Shown here one piece after another: positions 1 to 5,779 of a stretch of 8,929 bases of DNA. The translations under genes and the position numbers were made by a program. This DNA is from JAUWQU01 sp964605095 (GTDB taxonomy: Bacteria; Planctomycetota; Phycisphaerae; SM23-33), in NCBI GenBank assembly GCA_964605095.1, contig CAZSBS010000201.1, positions 1 through 8,929 on the forward strand. The letters are read 5' to 3'. The notes under the pieces are model-generated. The model searched no databases and had not been told where the DNA came from. It saw only the letters and a list, made by a program, of their open reading frames with translations. Each line of letters begins with the position of its first letter. Within the stretch, counting starts at the first letter, position 1.

Positions 1-119
1 AGGTCTACGACCTGATCTATTGAGCAGGGTGTCCCAATTCGGAAGTCAGGAAGAGGGTGATTTGCGGAGTTTGGGCGCTGTTGCGGCGCCGCAAGCACGT
101 TACGCGGGGTTGGGGTCGG
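1..119. other. Intergenic left edge, no gene called
   Basis: No convincing gene lies in this stretch. On the plus strand, positions 3-23 read as six sense codons (VYDLIY) followed by TGA, which could be the last codons of a gene entering from the left and converging on the aminotransferase gene. That is far too short to support a call. On the minus strand I see no start codon with a ribosome binding site for a further gene of the operon that ends at 120. The only structured element is a 14-bp palindrome at 81-94. Confidence 0.4.
81..94. repeat. 14-bp perfect palindrome downstream of the DegT gene
   Basis: The sequence TTGCGGCGCCGCAA is perfectly self-complementary and lies about 25 bases beyond the stop codon of the minus-strand aminotransferase gene. 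As RNA it could fold into a five-pair stem with a GCGC loop. No run of T follows on either strand, so it does not look like a classical intrinsic terminator. It could be a transcription end signal of another type, a protein site, or chance in GC-rich DNA. Confidence 0.3.
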
Positions 120-1253
120 TTAAAGTTGCCTTATCGCGTCGGAAAGCGTCCGGGCGACCCGCTGAACCTGCTCGGCCGACAGGCCGGCGAAGAACGGCAG
201 GGCGATGGTTCGCGCGGCGATCCGTTCGGTAACCGGGAAGTCGCCCGGCCGGGTGCCCAGCATTTCCATGATGTACGGCTGGGTGTGGATCGGCATGAAG
301 TAGTTGTTGCACCCGATGCCGTCTTTGCGGAGCTTGTCGAGTACGGCGTCGCGGTCGGCCTGGCTGAACCTGTCGGCCAGGCGGACGACGTAGACAAACC
401 AACTGGCCTTGTCACGCTGGGTCATGGGCGGCAGATGCACCAGGCCGTCGGCGACGAGTTCGCCCAGGGCCTGGTCGTACAACGTCGCGGCCTGGCGGCG
501 GGCGGCGAGGATTTCGTCCAGCCGGGCCATCTGCATCAGGCCCAGCACGGCGTTGATCTCGCTGAGGCGGTAGTTGTAGCCCAGCCTGGCGTGGCTGAGC
601 CAGGCCTCTGTGGCCCGGCCCTGGTTGCGCATCGAGGCGCACAGGTCGCGGATTTCCGGGCTGTCGGTGACGATCATTCCGCCTTCGCCGGTGGTGATCT
701 GCTTGTTGGGGTAGAAGGCGAATACGCCGCACTGGCCGAAGTTTCCGGCCGGGCGGGCGCCGAGTACTCCGCCAAGAGCCTCGCAACAATCCTCGATCAT
801 TGTCAGAGAGTGCCGGCGGGCGATCTGCTCGTAGGTGTCGAAGTGGGCCGTGCTGCCGAAGACCTCGACCGGCAGGATGGCCCTGGTCCGGCTGGTGATG
901 GCGGCCTCGATGGCGGCGGGGTCGAGGTTGTAGGTTTCGGGATCGATGTCCACGAACACCGGTTTGGCTCGTTCGAAGAGTACGCAGTTGGTCGTGGCGA
1001 TGAACGAGAACGGCGTGGTGATGACCTCGTCACCCTCGCCGATGCCCATAGCCCGGACGCACAGGTGAAGCCCGCTGGTGCCGCTGTTTACACCGATGCC
1101 ATACTTTCGTCCGGCCCTGGCGGCGCAGGCGGCCTCGAAGGCTTCGAGCTTCGGCCCGATGCTCAGGCGGTCGGTCCTCAGGACATCCACAACGGCCTGG
1201 ATTTCCCGCTCGGTTATGTTCGGATTGGAAAGGGGGATCGGATTATCGCTCAC
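120..1253 (-). CDS. DegT/DnrJ/EryC1/StrS family aminotransferase (nucleotide-sugar aminotransferase)
   Basis: A PLP-dependent sugar aminotransferase of about 377 residues, the usual full length for the family. Such enzymes transfer an amino group, normally from glutamate, to a keto-sugar nucleotide in the cytoplasm. Visible marks (numbered from the GTG start): an N-terminal PIPLSNPNITE segment, the NSGTSGL phosphate-binding stretch near 56-62, the EDCCEALGG segment with the cofactor-nitrogen Asp at 155, and FYPNKQITTGEGGM with the PLP Schiff-base Lys at 184. The ITTGEGGM context resembles 4-aminotransferases of the perosamine synthase/PglE type more than WbpE, so a 4-amino sugar is a reasonable guess, but the substrate is not established. 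The start is GTG at 1253: an AGGA at 1262-1265 lies 8 bases away. The alternative in-frame TTG at 1259 would be only 2 bases from it, and an in-frame TAA at 1269-1271 excludes anything longer. Last gene of the wbp-like operon, 37 bases after the WbpE-like gene. Confidence 0.9.
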   Translation of the reverse strand: MSDNPIPLSNPNITEREIQAVVDVLRTDRLSIGPKLEAFEAACAARAGRKYGIGVNSGTSGLHLCVRAMGIGEGDEVITTPFSFIATTNCVLFERAKPVFVDIDPETYNLDPAAIEAAITSRTRAILPVEVFGSTAHFDTYEQIARRHSLTMIEDCCEALGGVLGARPAGNFGQCGVFAFYPNKQITTGEGGMIVTDSPEIRDLCASMRNQGRATEAWLSHARLGYNYRLSEINAVLGLMQMARLDEILAARRQAATLYDQALGELVADGLVHLPPMTQRDKASWFVYVVRLADRFSQADRDAVLDKLRKDGIGCNNYFMPIHTQPYIMEMLGTRPGDFPVTERIAARTIALPFFAGLSAEQVQRVARTLSDAIRQL

Positions 1254-1261
1254 GGGCAAGT

Positions 1262-1265
1262 TCCT
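1262..1265 (-). promoter_or_regulatory. Ribosome binding site deciding a GTG start
   Basis: On the minus strand AGGA is followed by eight bases and GTG (1253-1251). The TTG at 1259-1257 in the same frame is only two bases away, too close for normal initiation. This favours the GTG as start of the aminotransferase gene. Confidence 0.5.
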
Positions 1266-1290
1266 GGATTAACGTGTTTGAGGGCCTGTT

Positions 1291-2397
1291 TCAGCGGGCG
1301 AAGAACGCCTTGATCTGCCCGGCCACGTGGCAGAGTTGCTCATCCGTCAGTTCGGGGTAGATGGGCAGCGCGAGGCTCTCGGCCGCGGCGGCTTCGCTTG
1401 CGGGGAAGTCGCCTTTGCGGTAGCCGAGCGTGGCGAAGCATTCCTGCTGGTGGAGGCTCAGCGGGTAGTAGATGGCTGTGCCGACACCGGCGTTCTTGAG
1501 GTGCTGCTGGAGGGCGTCGCGTTGCGGCACACGGATGCAATACTGATTATATATGCTGACGTTGAAGTCCCGAACCGTCGGCGTGGTCACCTCGTCGATG
1601 CCGGCCAGGAGCTCGTCGTAGCGCTGGGCGTTGGCTCGCCGCTTGGCCGACCAGTCGTCGAGGTGCGGCAGCTTGACCAGGAGCCCGGCCGCCTGAAGCG
1701 TGTCCAGGCGGAAGTTGCCGCCGACCCACTTGTGGAAGTACTGCGGCTTCATGCCGTGGTTGCGGCACTGTGCCACGCGGTCGGCCAGGGCGGCGTCCTG
1801 GGTGACGACCATTCCCCCGTCGCCAAGCCCGCCGAGGTTCTTGCTGGGGAAGAAGCTGAAGCACCCGGCGGCGCCTATTGCCCCTGCCTTGCGGCCCTTG
1901 TACTGTGCGCCGATGGCCTGGGCGGCGTCCTCAACTACGTAAAGCCCGTGCTTTTTGGCTATGGCCATGATCGGGTCCATGTCCGCCATCGCGCCGAAAA
2001 GATGTACGGGCATGATCGCCTTGGTCCGACCGGTGATGACGGAATCTATCTTCGCGGCGTCGATGTTGAACGTGTCCGGCTCGATGTCCACAAAGACGGG
2101 CTTGGCGCCCACCCGCCAGATGCTCCCGGCCGTGGCGAAGAACGTGTACGGCGTGGTGACGACCTCGTCGCCGTTGCCGATTTCCAGGCTCATCAATGTG
2201 GCGATCAGCGCGTCGGTGCCGCTTGAGACTCCCACCGCCGCCTTGGCGCCGCTGTAGGCGGCGACGGCCTGTTCGAGTTCCTTTACGGCCGGGCCGTTGA
2301 TGAAATACTGGCTCTCCATAACGGCGTCGACTGCCTTGCGCATCTCCTCACGGAGCGTCGCGTATTGAGCCTTCAGGTCCAACAGCGGTACTTGCAT
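1291..2397 (-). CDS. wbpE: WbpE/WlbC-type UDP-3-keto-GlcNAcA aminotransferase
   Basis: A 368-residue PLP aminotransferase of the DegT/DnrJ/EryC1/StrS family. In the WbpE/WlbC branch it converts UDP-2-acetamido-2-deoxy-3-oxo-glucuronic acid to the 3-amino sugar using glutamate. Seen: the N-terminal VPLLDLKAQY typical of this branch, the SSGTDAL cofactor-phosphate stretch at 58-64, EDAAQAIGA with Asp157, and FFPSKNLGGLGDGGM with the Schiff-base Lys at 186. The function is supported by the adjacent WbpD-like and WbpB-like genes, since these three enzymes act in sequence. Glutamate use here regenerates 2-oxoglutarate, which in characterised systems is the oxidant that recycles NAD+ on WbpB. The ATG start fits the family N-terminus; the ribosome binding site is weak (AAAGGA about 12 bases upstream, or AGGA 2 bases upstream), so initiation may depend on coupling with wbpD, whose stop lies 25 bases before. 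A different DegT substrate remains possible. Confidence 0.87.
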   Translation of the reverse strand: MQVPLLDLKAQYATLREEMRKAVDAVMESQYFINGPAVKELEQAVAAYSGAKAAVGVSSGTDALIATLMSLEIGNGDEVVTTPYTFFATAGSIWRVGAKPVFVDIEPDTFNIDAAKIDSVITGRTKAIMPVHLFGAMADMDPIMAIAKKHGLYVVEDAAQAIGAQYKGRKAGAIGAAGCFSFFPSKNLGGLGDGGMVVTQDAALADRVAQCRNHGMKPQYFHKWVGGNFRLDTLQAAGLLVKLPHLDDWSAKRRANAQRYDELLAGIDEVTTPTVRDFNVSIYNQYCIRVPQRDALQQHLKNAGVGTAIYYPLSLHQQECFATLGYRKGDFPASEAAAAESLALPIYPELTDEQLCHVAGQIKAFFAR

Positions 2398-2422
2398 GGT
2401 CCTGCGAGTCCTTTAGAGAAAG

Positions 2423-3100
2423 TTAATCCTTCTTGTGAGCCTTGATCTCGTCGTACGTCAACTTACCCGCCGCGAGGGCCGGGGGCAACGGGGCATCCTC
2501 GTCGAGGTCCAGGCAGCAAAGCACGCCTGGGGAGACCTCCCTGTAACGGTAGCCGCTTTCCGGGCAGACCATGCAGCCGTCGGGGCCGGGCTTCGCCAGC
2601 CTGTGCCCGTGGCGGCTCATCCATCCGTGCTGGCGTGCGGGGACGCCCATCATAAGGGCGTAGTCCGGCACGTTGCGGGCGACCACCGCCCCGGCCGCGA
2701 TGAAGGCGTACCGCCCGACCTCGATGCCGCAGACGATCGTGGCGTTGGCGCCCACGGTCGAACCGCGCCGCAAGACGGTCTTCTCGTAAAGCGAGTGGCG
2801 AACCACCTGCGACCGCGGGTTGGTCACGTTGGTCAGCACGCAGCTTGGGCCAAGGAAGACGTCGTCCTCGATCACCGTGCCGGTGTAGATGGCCACGTTG
2901 TTCTGGACCTTCACGTTGTCGCCCACGACCACCCCGCCGGCGACCATCGTGTTCTGCCCGAAGATGCACCGCCGGCCTATTTTAGCGCCGCACATCACGT
3001 GGGCGAAGTGCCATATCTTCGTGCCCTCGCCGATCTCGGCGCCCTCGTCAACATAGGCGCTTTCATGCGCGAAATAAGGCTTGTCTCTTGCCTCGGCCAT
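2423..3100 (-). CDS. wbpD: WbpD/WlbB-type UDP-sugar 3-N-acetyltransferase (left-handed beta-helix)
   Basis: A predicted 225-residue acetyltransferase of the hexapeptide-repeat (LbH) class, which would acetylate the 3-amino group of UDP-2-acetamido-3-amino-2,3-dideoxy-glucuronic acid with acetyl-CoA. Seen: an opening AHESAYVDEGAEIGEGTKIW, hexapeptide turns through about residues 15-145 (GEGTKI, GAKIGRRCIFG, GDNVKVQNNVAIY), and the family signature VFLGPSCVLTNVTNPRS at 81-97. Beyond the helix is a tail (about 160-225) with Cys176-x-x-Cys179 and Cys195-Cys196, resembling a small zinc-ribbon-like extension. The frame stays open upstream to 3313, overlapping the wbpB end, but I chose ATG 3100 because homologous proteins begin near this point and the upstream part runs through a repeat. 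The ribosome binding site is weak (CGGA), so ATG codons near 3172-3178 cannot be excluded. Middle gene of the wbpB-wbpD-wbpE set. Confidence 0.85.
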   Translation of the reverse strand: MAEARDKPYFAHESAYVDEGAEIGEGTKIWHFAHVMCGAKIGRRCIFGQNTMVAGGVVVGDNVKVQNNVAIYTGTVIEDDVFLGPSCVLTNVTNPRSQVVRHSLYEKTVLRRGSTVGANATIVCGIEVGRYAFIAAGAVVARNVPDYALMMGVPARQHGWMSRHGHRLAKPGPDGCMVCPESGYRYREVSPGVLCCLDLDEDAPLPPALAAGKLTYDEIKAHKKD

Positions 3101-3162
3101 GTTTGCATTCCGTTGGTTAATCGCGATGTTTCCGATGATGTCCGCCACTGCCTCGGCACATT

Positions 3163-3212
3163 GAGCATTCATCATTTTCCATTTTTCATTCGCGGGCAAA
3201 GCCCGCCCTACA
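3163..3212. repeat. GC hairpin plus A-rich repeat between wbpB and wbpD
   Basis: Two adjoining elements. Positions 3192-3206 form a six-pair all-GC stem (GCGGGC/GCCCGC) around an AAA loop, read on the minus strand as TGTAGGGCGGGC...GCCCGCG. Next to it, minus-strand positions 3189 down to about 3165 hold a quasi-repetitive A-rich stretch built of ATGAAAAATGG- and AAAATGATG-like units. No U-tract follows the hairpin on the minus strand, so it is not an ordinary intrinsic terminator for wbpB. Both elements look like dispersed intergenic repeats I associate with planctomycete and similar genomes; copy number cannot be tested here. The TAG stop of wbpB lies inside the hairpin element. Confidence 0.5.
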
Positions 3213-4158
3213 TGATCCGCGCCAGCATCGGGTGGTACTCGCCCGTCTTGCCGATGGGCTTGGTGGTTCGGATGGCCGAGACGATCTCGATCGAAGGAAG
3301 CACCTCGCGGCACGCGAAGCCGTTGCCGGCGAGGATCCGCCGGTAGCTCTCGGTGTGCAGATCCGTAAAGCCCGACGAAAACTCCACTTCCCCGCCATCG
3401 ACGCTGATGGCCCGAAACGTCGCCGGCTTGCCCGGCTCGGGCTGCTTGGGCAGGTCGCCGCGGTTGAGCGACAGGAACCAGCGAACCCGGCCACGCTCGA
3501 GCTCCAGATACCCCGCCGCCCGCGTGGCCTCATGCACGTGTACGAGGTTCTGACGCACCGAGCCGAATATCCACGTGAGCATGTCGAAAAAGTGTACGCC
3601 GATATTGGTGGCGATGCCGCCGGATTTCTCCATGTCGCCTTTCCACGACGCCTGATACCAGTGTCCTCGCGTGGTGATGTACGTCAGGTCGATATCGTGC
3701 ATCTTGTCCTTCGGCGCCTGGTCGATCCGCTTTTTAAGGGCGACGATCGTCGGGTGCAGCCGAAGTTGGAGGATGGTGTTGATCTGCCGGCCGTGCTCGC
3801 CGGCCAGTTCCTCCAGGGCAGTTACGTTCCAGGGGTTAAGGACGAGAGGCTTCTCGCAGATGGCGTCCGCGCCGATCCGCAGCGCGAATCGGACGTGGGC
3901 GTCGTGAAGGTAGTTCGGCGAACAAATGCTGACGTAGTCGATGGCCTGGCCGGGCTTGCGGCGGAGCTTCTCCAAGTGGCGGTCGAACCGTTCGAATTCG
4001 GTAAAGAACCTGGCCTCCGTGGTATACGAGTCGAGCACGCCGACGGAGTCATTCCTGTCCAGCGCGGCTACCAACTCATTGCCGGTCTCCTTTATAGCCT
4101 TCAGGTGCCGCGGCGCGACGTACCCGCCGACACCGATCAACGCAAACCTCTTGGCCAT
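3208..4158 (-). CDS. wbpB: WbpB/WlbA-type UDP-GlcNAcA 3-dehydrogenase (Gfo/Idh/MocA family)
   Basis: A 316-residue NAD-dependent cytoplasmic oxidoreductase, the same length as Pseudomonas WbpB as I recall it. It oxidises C3 of UDP-N-acetylglucosaminuronic acid; in characterised relatives the bound NADH is re-oxidised by 2-oxoglutarate, coupling it to the WbpE aminotransferase. Seen: a Rossmann motif of the distinctive WbpB form at 6-20 (ALIGVGGYVAPRHLK), DYVSICSPNYLHDAHV at 74-89, the catalytic-region CEKPLV with Lys103, LQLRLHP at 130-136, DLTYITTRGHWY at 157-168 and GIATNIGVHFFDML at 181-194 with His189. The start at ATG 4158 is backed by AGAGGAG at 4164-4170, five bases away; a longer frame to 4260 lacks that support and family homology. 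First gene of the operon. The TAG stop and last bases belong to a GC hairpin repeat, yet the C-terminus (YHPMLARIM) appears complete. Confidence 0.93.
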   Translation of the reverse strand: MAKRFALIGVGGYVAPRHLKAIKETGNELVAALDRNDSVGVLDSYTTEARFFTEFERFDRHLEKLRRKPGQAIDYVSICSPNYLHDAHVRFALRIGADAICEKPLVLNPWNVTALEELAGEHGRQINTILQLRLHPTIVALKKRIDQAPKDKMHDIDLTYITTRGHWYQASWKGDMEKSGGIATNIGVHFFDMLTWIFGSVRQNLVHVHEATRAAGYLELERGRVRWFLSLNRGDLPKQPEPGKPATFRAISVDGGEVEFSSGFTDLHTESYRRILAGNGFACREVLPSIEIVSAIRTTKPIGKTGEYHPMLARIM

Positions 4159-4163
4159 TGCCG

Positions 4164-4170
4164 CTCCTCT
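4164..4170 (-). promoter_or_regulatory. Strong ribosome binding site of wbpB
   Basis: Minus-strand AGAGGAG five bases before the ATG at 4158. It fixes the start of the oxidoreductase inside a longer open frame and is the clearest Shine-Dalgarno sequence in the operon. Confidence 0.7.
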
Positions 4171-4247
4171 TCGTCCAAACAGGTCGTATTCAAGATACGG
4201 TATTGCACTCTCGCTCGCCGACAGCCCGAGGCCGAGGCGATTTGGAC

Positions 4248-4277
4248 ATGATACCGGCAATTCAGCTCAAAGGGCAA
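4248..4277 (-). promoter_or_regulatory. Candidate promoter of the wbpB operon
   Basis: On the minus strand TTGCCC (4277-4272) and TATCAT (4253-4248) are separated by 18 bases, a fair match to the sigma-70 form (TATCAT matches five of six). It lies in the 171-bp gap between the hydrolase stop and the wbpB start, the natural place for an operon promoter, and would give a leader of roughly 80 bases. Promoter signals in the likely host group are poorly known, so this is tentative. Confidence 0.28.
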
Positions 4278-4329
4278 AGCTTTCGGGGAGCGTTGCGCAG
4301 GACAATCGCACCTGATAGTGGTCCGGCAA

Positions 4330-5397
4330 CTAATCTCCTTCCCGCGCCAGCAGCCGGTCGATGCTGTAATAGGTGTCCCAGTCGGCATCGAGCCGCCATG
4401 ATGCGCCGGGTGCGTAATCGCTACGCATCACCTCCCGGCCTGGGCTGCCAGTTTCGGCGTTCGTGTCATCGGGCGGCGTTTCTCCGGCGTCGCTCGACGA
4501 ACTGCCGGCTGCCACAGCGAGGCTGTTGCCCGCGGCGCCCGCGGCGGTTGGCGGCGCATTGCCCTCGCCGCCGCGAATGGATGCGATCAGGTCGGCGTCC
4601 CATTCGACTCTGCTCACCAGCGGGGCAACGTATGTGCGGATGAACCGCGTCGCCATGCAGCCGAAGTGGTCCCCGCCGTGCCCGACCGCGACCATCGACG
4701 GCTCCCATGGGACCTGGAAGAGCTTCTCATATCCCCCCCGCCCGCGGGACTCGAAGCCCGCCTTCCCGGCCGACTCGCTGTGCAGGCCGTCCATCGTGCC
4801 AAGCAGAGTCGTGCCGGCGCCGAGAATGGCGACGTCCAGCGGCGAATAGAAGTTCACGATGCCGCCCCGGCTGCGACCCATAGCCTCCGAAAGGTCGTAG
4901 CCCGGCGAAAGCGACGAGGCCAGCAGGATGATCCCCTCGACCTGCTCGCCATCGGGAAGGCTCTCCGCCGCCCAGACCGCCATGGCTGTGCCGCCGCTGT
5001 GGCCGATCAGGTACACCGGCCTGGCCGGGTGCTCGCGGTGGTAGTCCACGATCCGCCCGGCGATCGTCCGGGCAACCTCGCGATTTCGGCCAATGGCGGT
5101 CTGGTTGAAGAACGCCCCCAGCGGCGATGTCCAGTCCCGCAACTCGACCGAATACGCCAGAGCGTCCCGGCAAAGCACGCGGCATGCCTTCTCGCTATAC
5201 CCGCTTCGCCCGTCGATGCCCGGCAGCAGGATAACCAGGCCACGGTCGGCCCCGTCGGCGTTGATCACCACCCGCTCGTCGCAACCAAGGGTCGCCGCGG
5301 CCAGCAGACACACCGCCGCCCACGCGCGCAATGGCACGCCTTCAGTGCGCCTGGCCTGCCCTGTGGGGGCGGGCGCGCGCGATGTCTCCTCCAACAT
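4330..5397 (-). CDS. Putative exported alpha/beta-hydrolase, possible lipoprotein
   Basis: A 355-residue protein that reads as an alpha/beta-hydrolase; I do not recognise a specific family or substrate. N-terminus: a polar stretch with Arg16-Arg17, a hydrophobic segment (about 24-37, RAWAAVCLLAAATLG) and Cys39. LGC resembles a lipobox, but position -3 is Thr rather than Leu, so lipidation is uncertain. Hydrolase marks: ILLPGIDGRSG at 56-66 in the oxyanion-loop position, the nucleophile elbow GHSGG with Ser134, a candidate acid Asp188 in FYSPLDVAIL, and candidate His240 or His244 in VGHGGDHFGC. After about 275 comes an Ala/Gly/Ser/Pro-rich low-complexity linker to about 320 and a short C-terminal segment with WRLDADWDTYYSIDRLL. 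The ATG is preceded by AAGGAGG nine bases away. It lies 171 bp upstream of wbpB on the same strand and need not share its role. Confidence 0.8.
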   Translation of the reverse strand: MLEETSRAPAPTGQARRTEGVPLRAWAAVCLLAAATLGCDERVVINADGADRGLVILLPGIDGRSGYSEKACRVLCRDALAYSVELRDWTSPLGAFFNQTAIGRNREVARTIAGRIVDYHREHPARPVYLIGHSGGTAMAVWAAESLPDGEQVEGIILLASSLSPGYDLSEAMGRSRGGIVNFYSPLDVAILGAGTTLLGTMDGLHSESAGKAGFESRGRGGYEKLFQVPWEPSMVAVGHGGDHFGCMATRFIRTYVAPLVSRVEWDADLIASIRGGEGNAPPTAAGAAGNSLAVAAGSSSSDAGETPPDDTNAETGSPGREVMRSDYAPGASWRLDADWDTYYSIDRLLAREGD

Positions 5398-5779
5398 TAT
5401 CGCATTCCTCCTTCCGACGAAAGTGTCACAACCTTGCCCCGCAAGCCTACCAAGCCGGCTGGGCTAAACCGCGATGCCTCTGCAAGAAGCGTAAAATACA
5501 GAACATGCGAAGACCAAGTCGAATGGGCGATTTGTGGGCTTGTGCATCGAGGTGGCCCTGGCGTGCGTGGATCAAAGCAACATGCTGGACGACTACTCGG
5601 AGCCAACAGCGACAACGAGTTGCCTGGTGCCAAAAAATATGCGTACACCCCCGTATGGTAAAAAAAGTTTCTTTATCCTTTCCAACACCTGCAGCTTGGC
5701 GATGGGTTAAATCGCTTGTCGGGTTTGTTGGATCACGGCGGCTTCTTGTTCGGACCAGGACTTTTCAAGGGCACAGACT
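5398..5779. other. Divergent intergenic region between the hydrolase gene and the Tat operon
   Basis: This 382-bp stretch should hold promoters for both flanking transcription units. Its right half is clearly more AT-rich than the genes, with an A-run then a T-rich stretch at about 5658-5682, but I find no convincing -35/-10 pair on either strand. A frame open on the plus strand at 5534-5710 (GTG start, 58 codons) and one on the minus strand at 5397-5648 have no recognisable motifs, and I do not call them genes. No tRNA-like or terminator-like structure stands out. An AAGGG at about 5767-5771 is the probable ribosome binding site for the gene at 5780. Confidence 0.45.
5407..5413 (-). promoter_or_regulatory. 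Ribosome binding site of the hydrolase gene with a stop-start overlap
   Basis: Minus-strand AAGGAGG lies nine bases before the ATG at 5397. Between them an earlier ATG begins a two-codon frame, ATG-CGA-TAA, whose stop overlaps the true start as TAATG. The same frame is open upstream to 5648 (83 codons). This could couple or dampen initiation, or be incidental. Confidence 0.5.

Noticed and set aside
57..1313. 418-codon plus-strand open frame opposite the DegT aminotransferase
   Set aside because: The minus-strand protein has full family motifs over the same span. The plus frame has no recognisable domain and arises from G/C-rich third positions.
1327..2226. 299-codon plus-strand frame opposite wbpE
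   Set aside because: Antisense shadow of a well-identified gene, with no motif and no ribosome binding site.
3192..3206. GC hairpin as intrinsic terminator of wbpB
   Set aside because: No U-tract follows on the minus strand, and the downstream genes belong to the same pathway, so termination here would make little sense.
3101..3313. Upstream extension of the wbpD reading frame
   Set aside because: It would overlap the wbpB coding end and translate the hairpin and A-rich repeat. Family proteins begin near the AHESAYV segment, so the ATG at 3100 was preferred.
2435..3346. 303-codon plus-strand frame opposite wbpD
   Set aside because: Antisense shadow; its translation has no domain and it crosses two real genes and the repeat.
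4159..4260. 34-codon upstream extension of wbpB
   Set aside because: The ribosome binding site at 4164-4170 and the family N-terminus (MAKRFALIG) both point to ATG 4158.
5397..5648. 83-codon minus-strand frame ending at the hydrolase start
   Set aside because: Composition is not protein-like, no motif is present, and no good ribosome binding site precedes it; only its TAATG overlap is noted.
4666..5661. 331-codon plus-strand frame opposite the hydrolase gene and into the intergenic region
   Set aside because: Arg/Pro/His-rich translation without any domain, overlapping the hydrolase with its GHSGG elbow.
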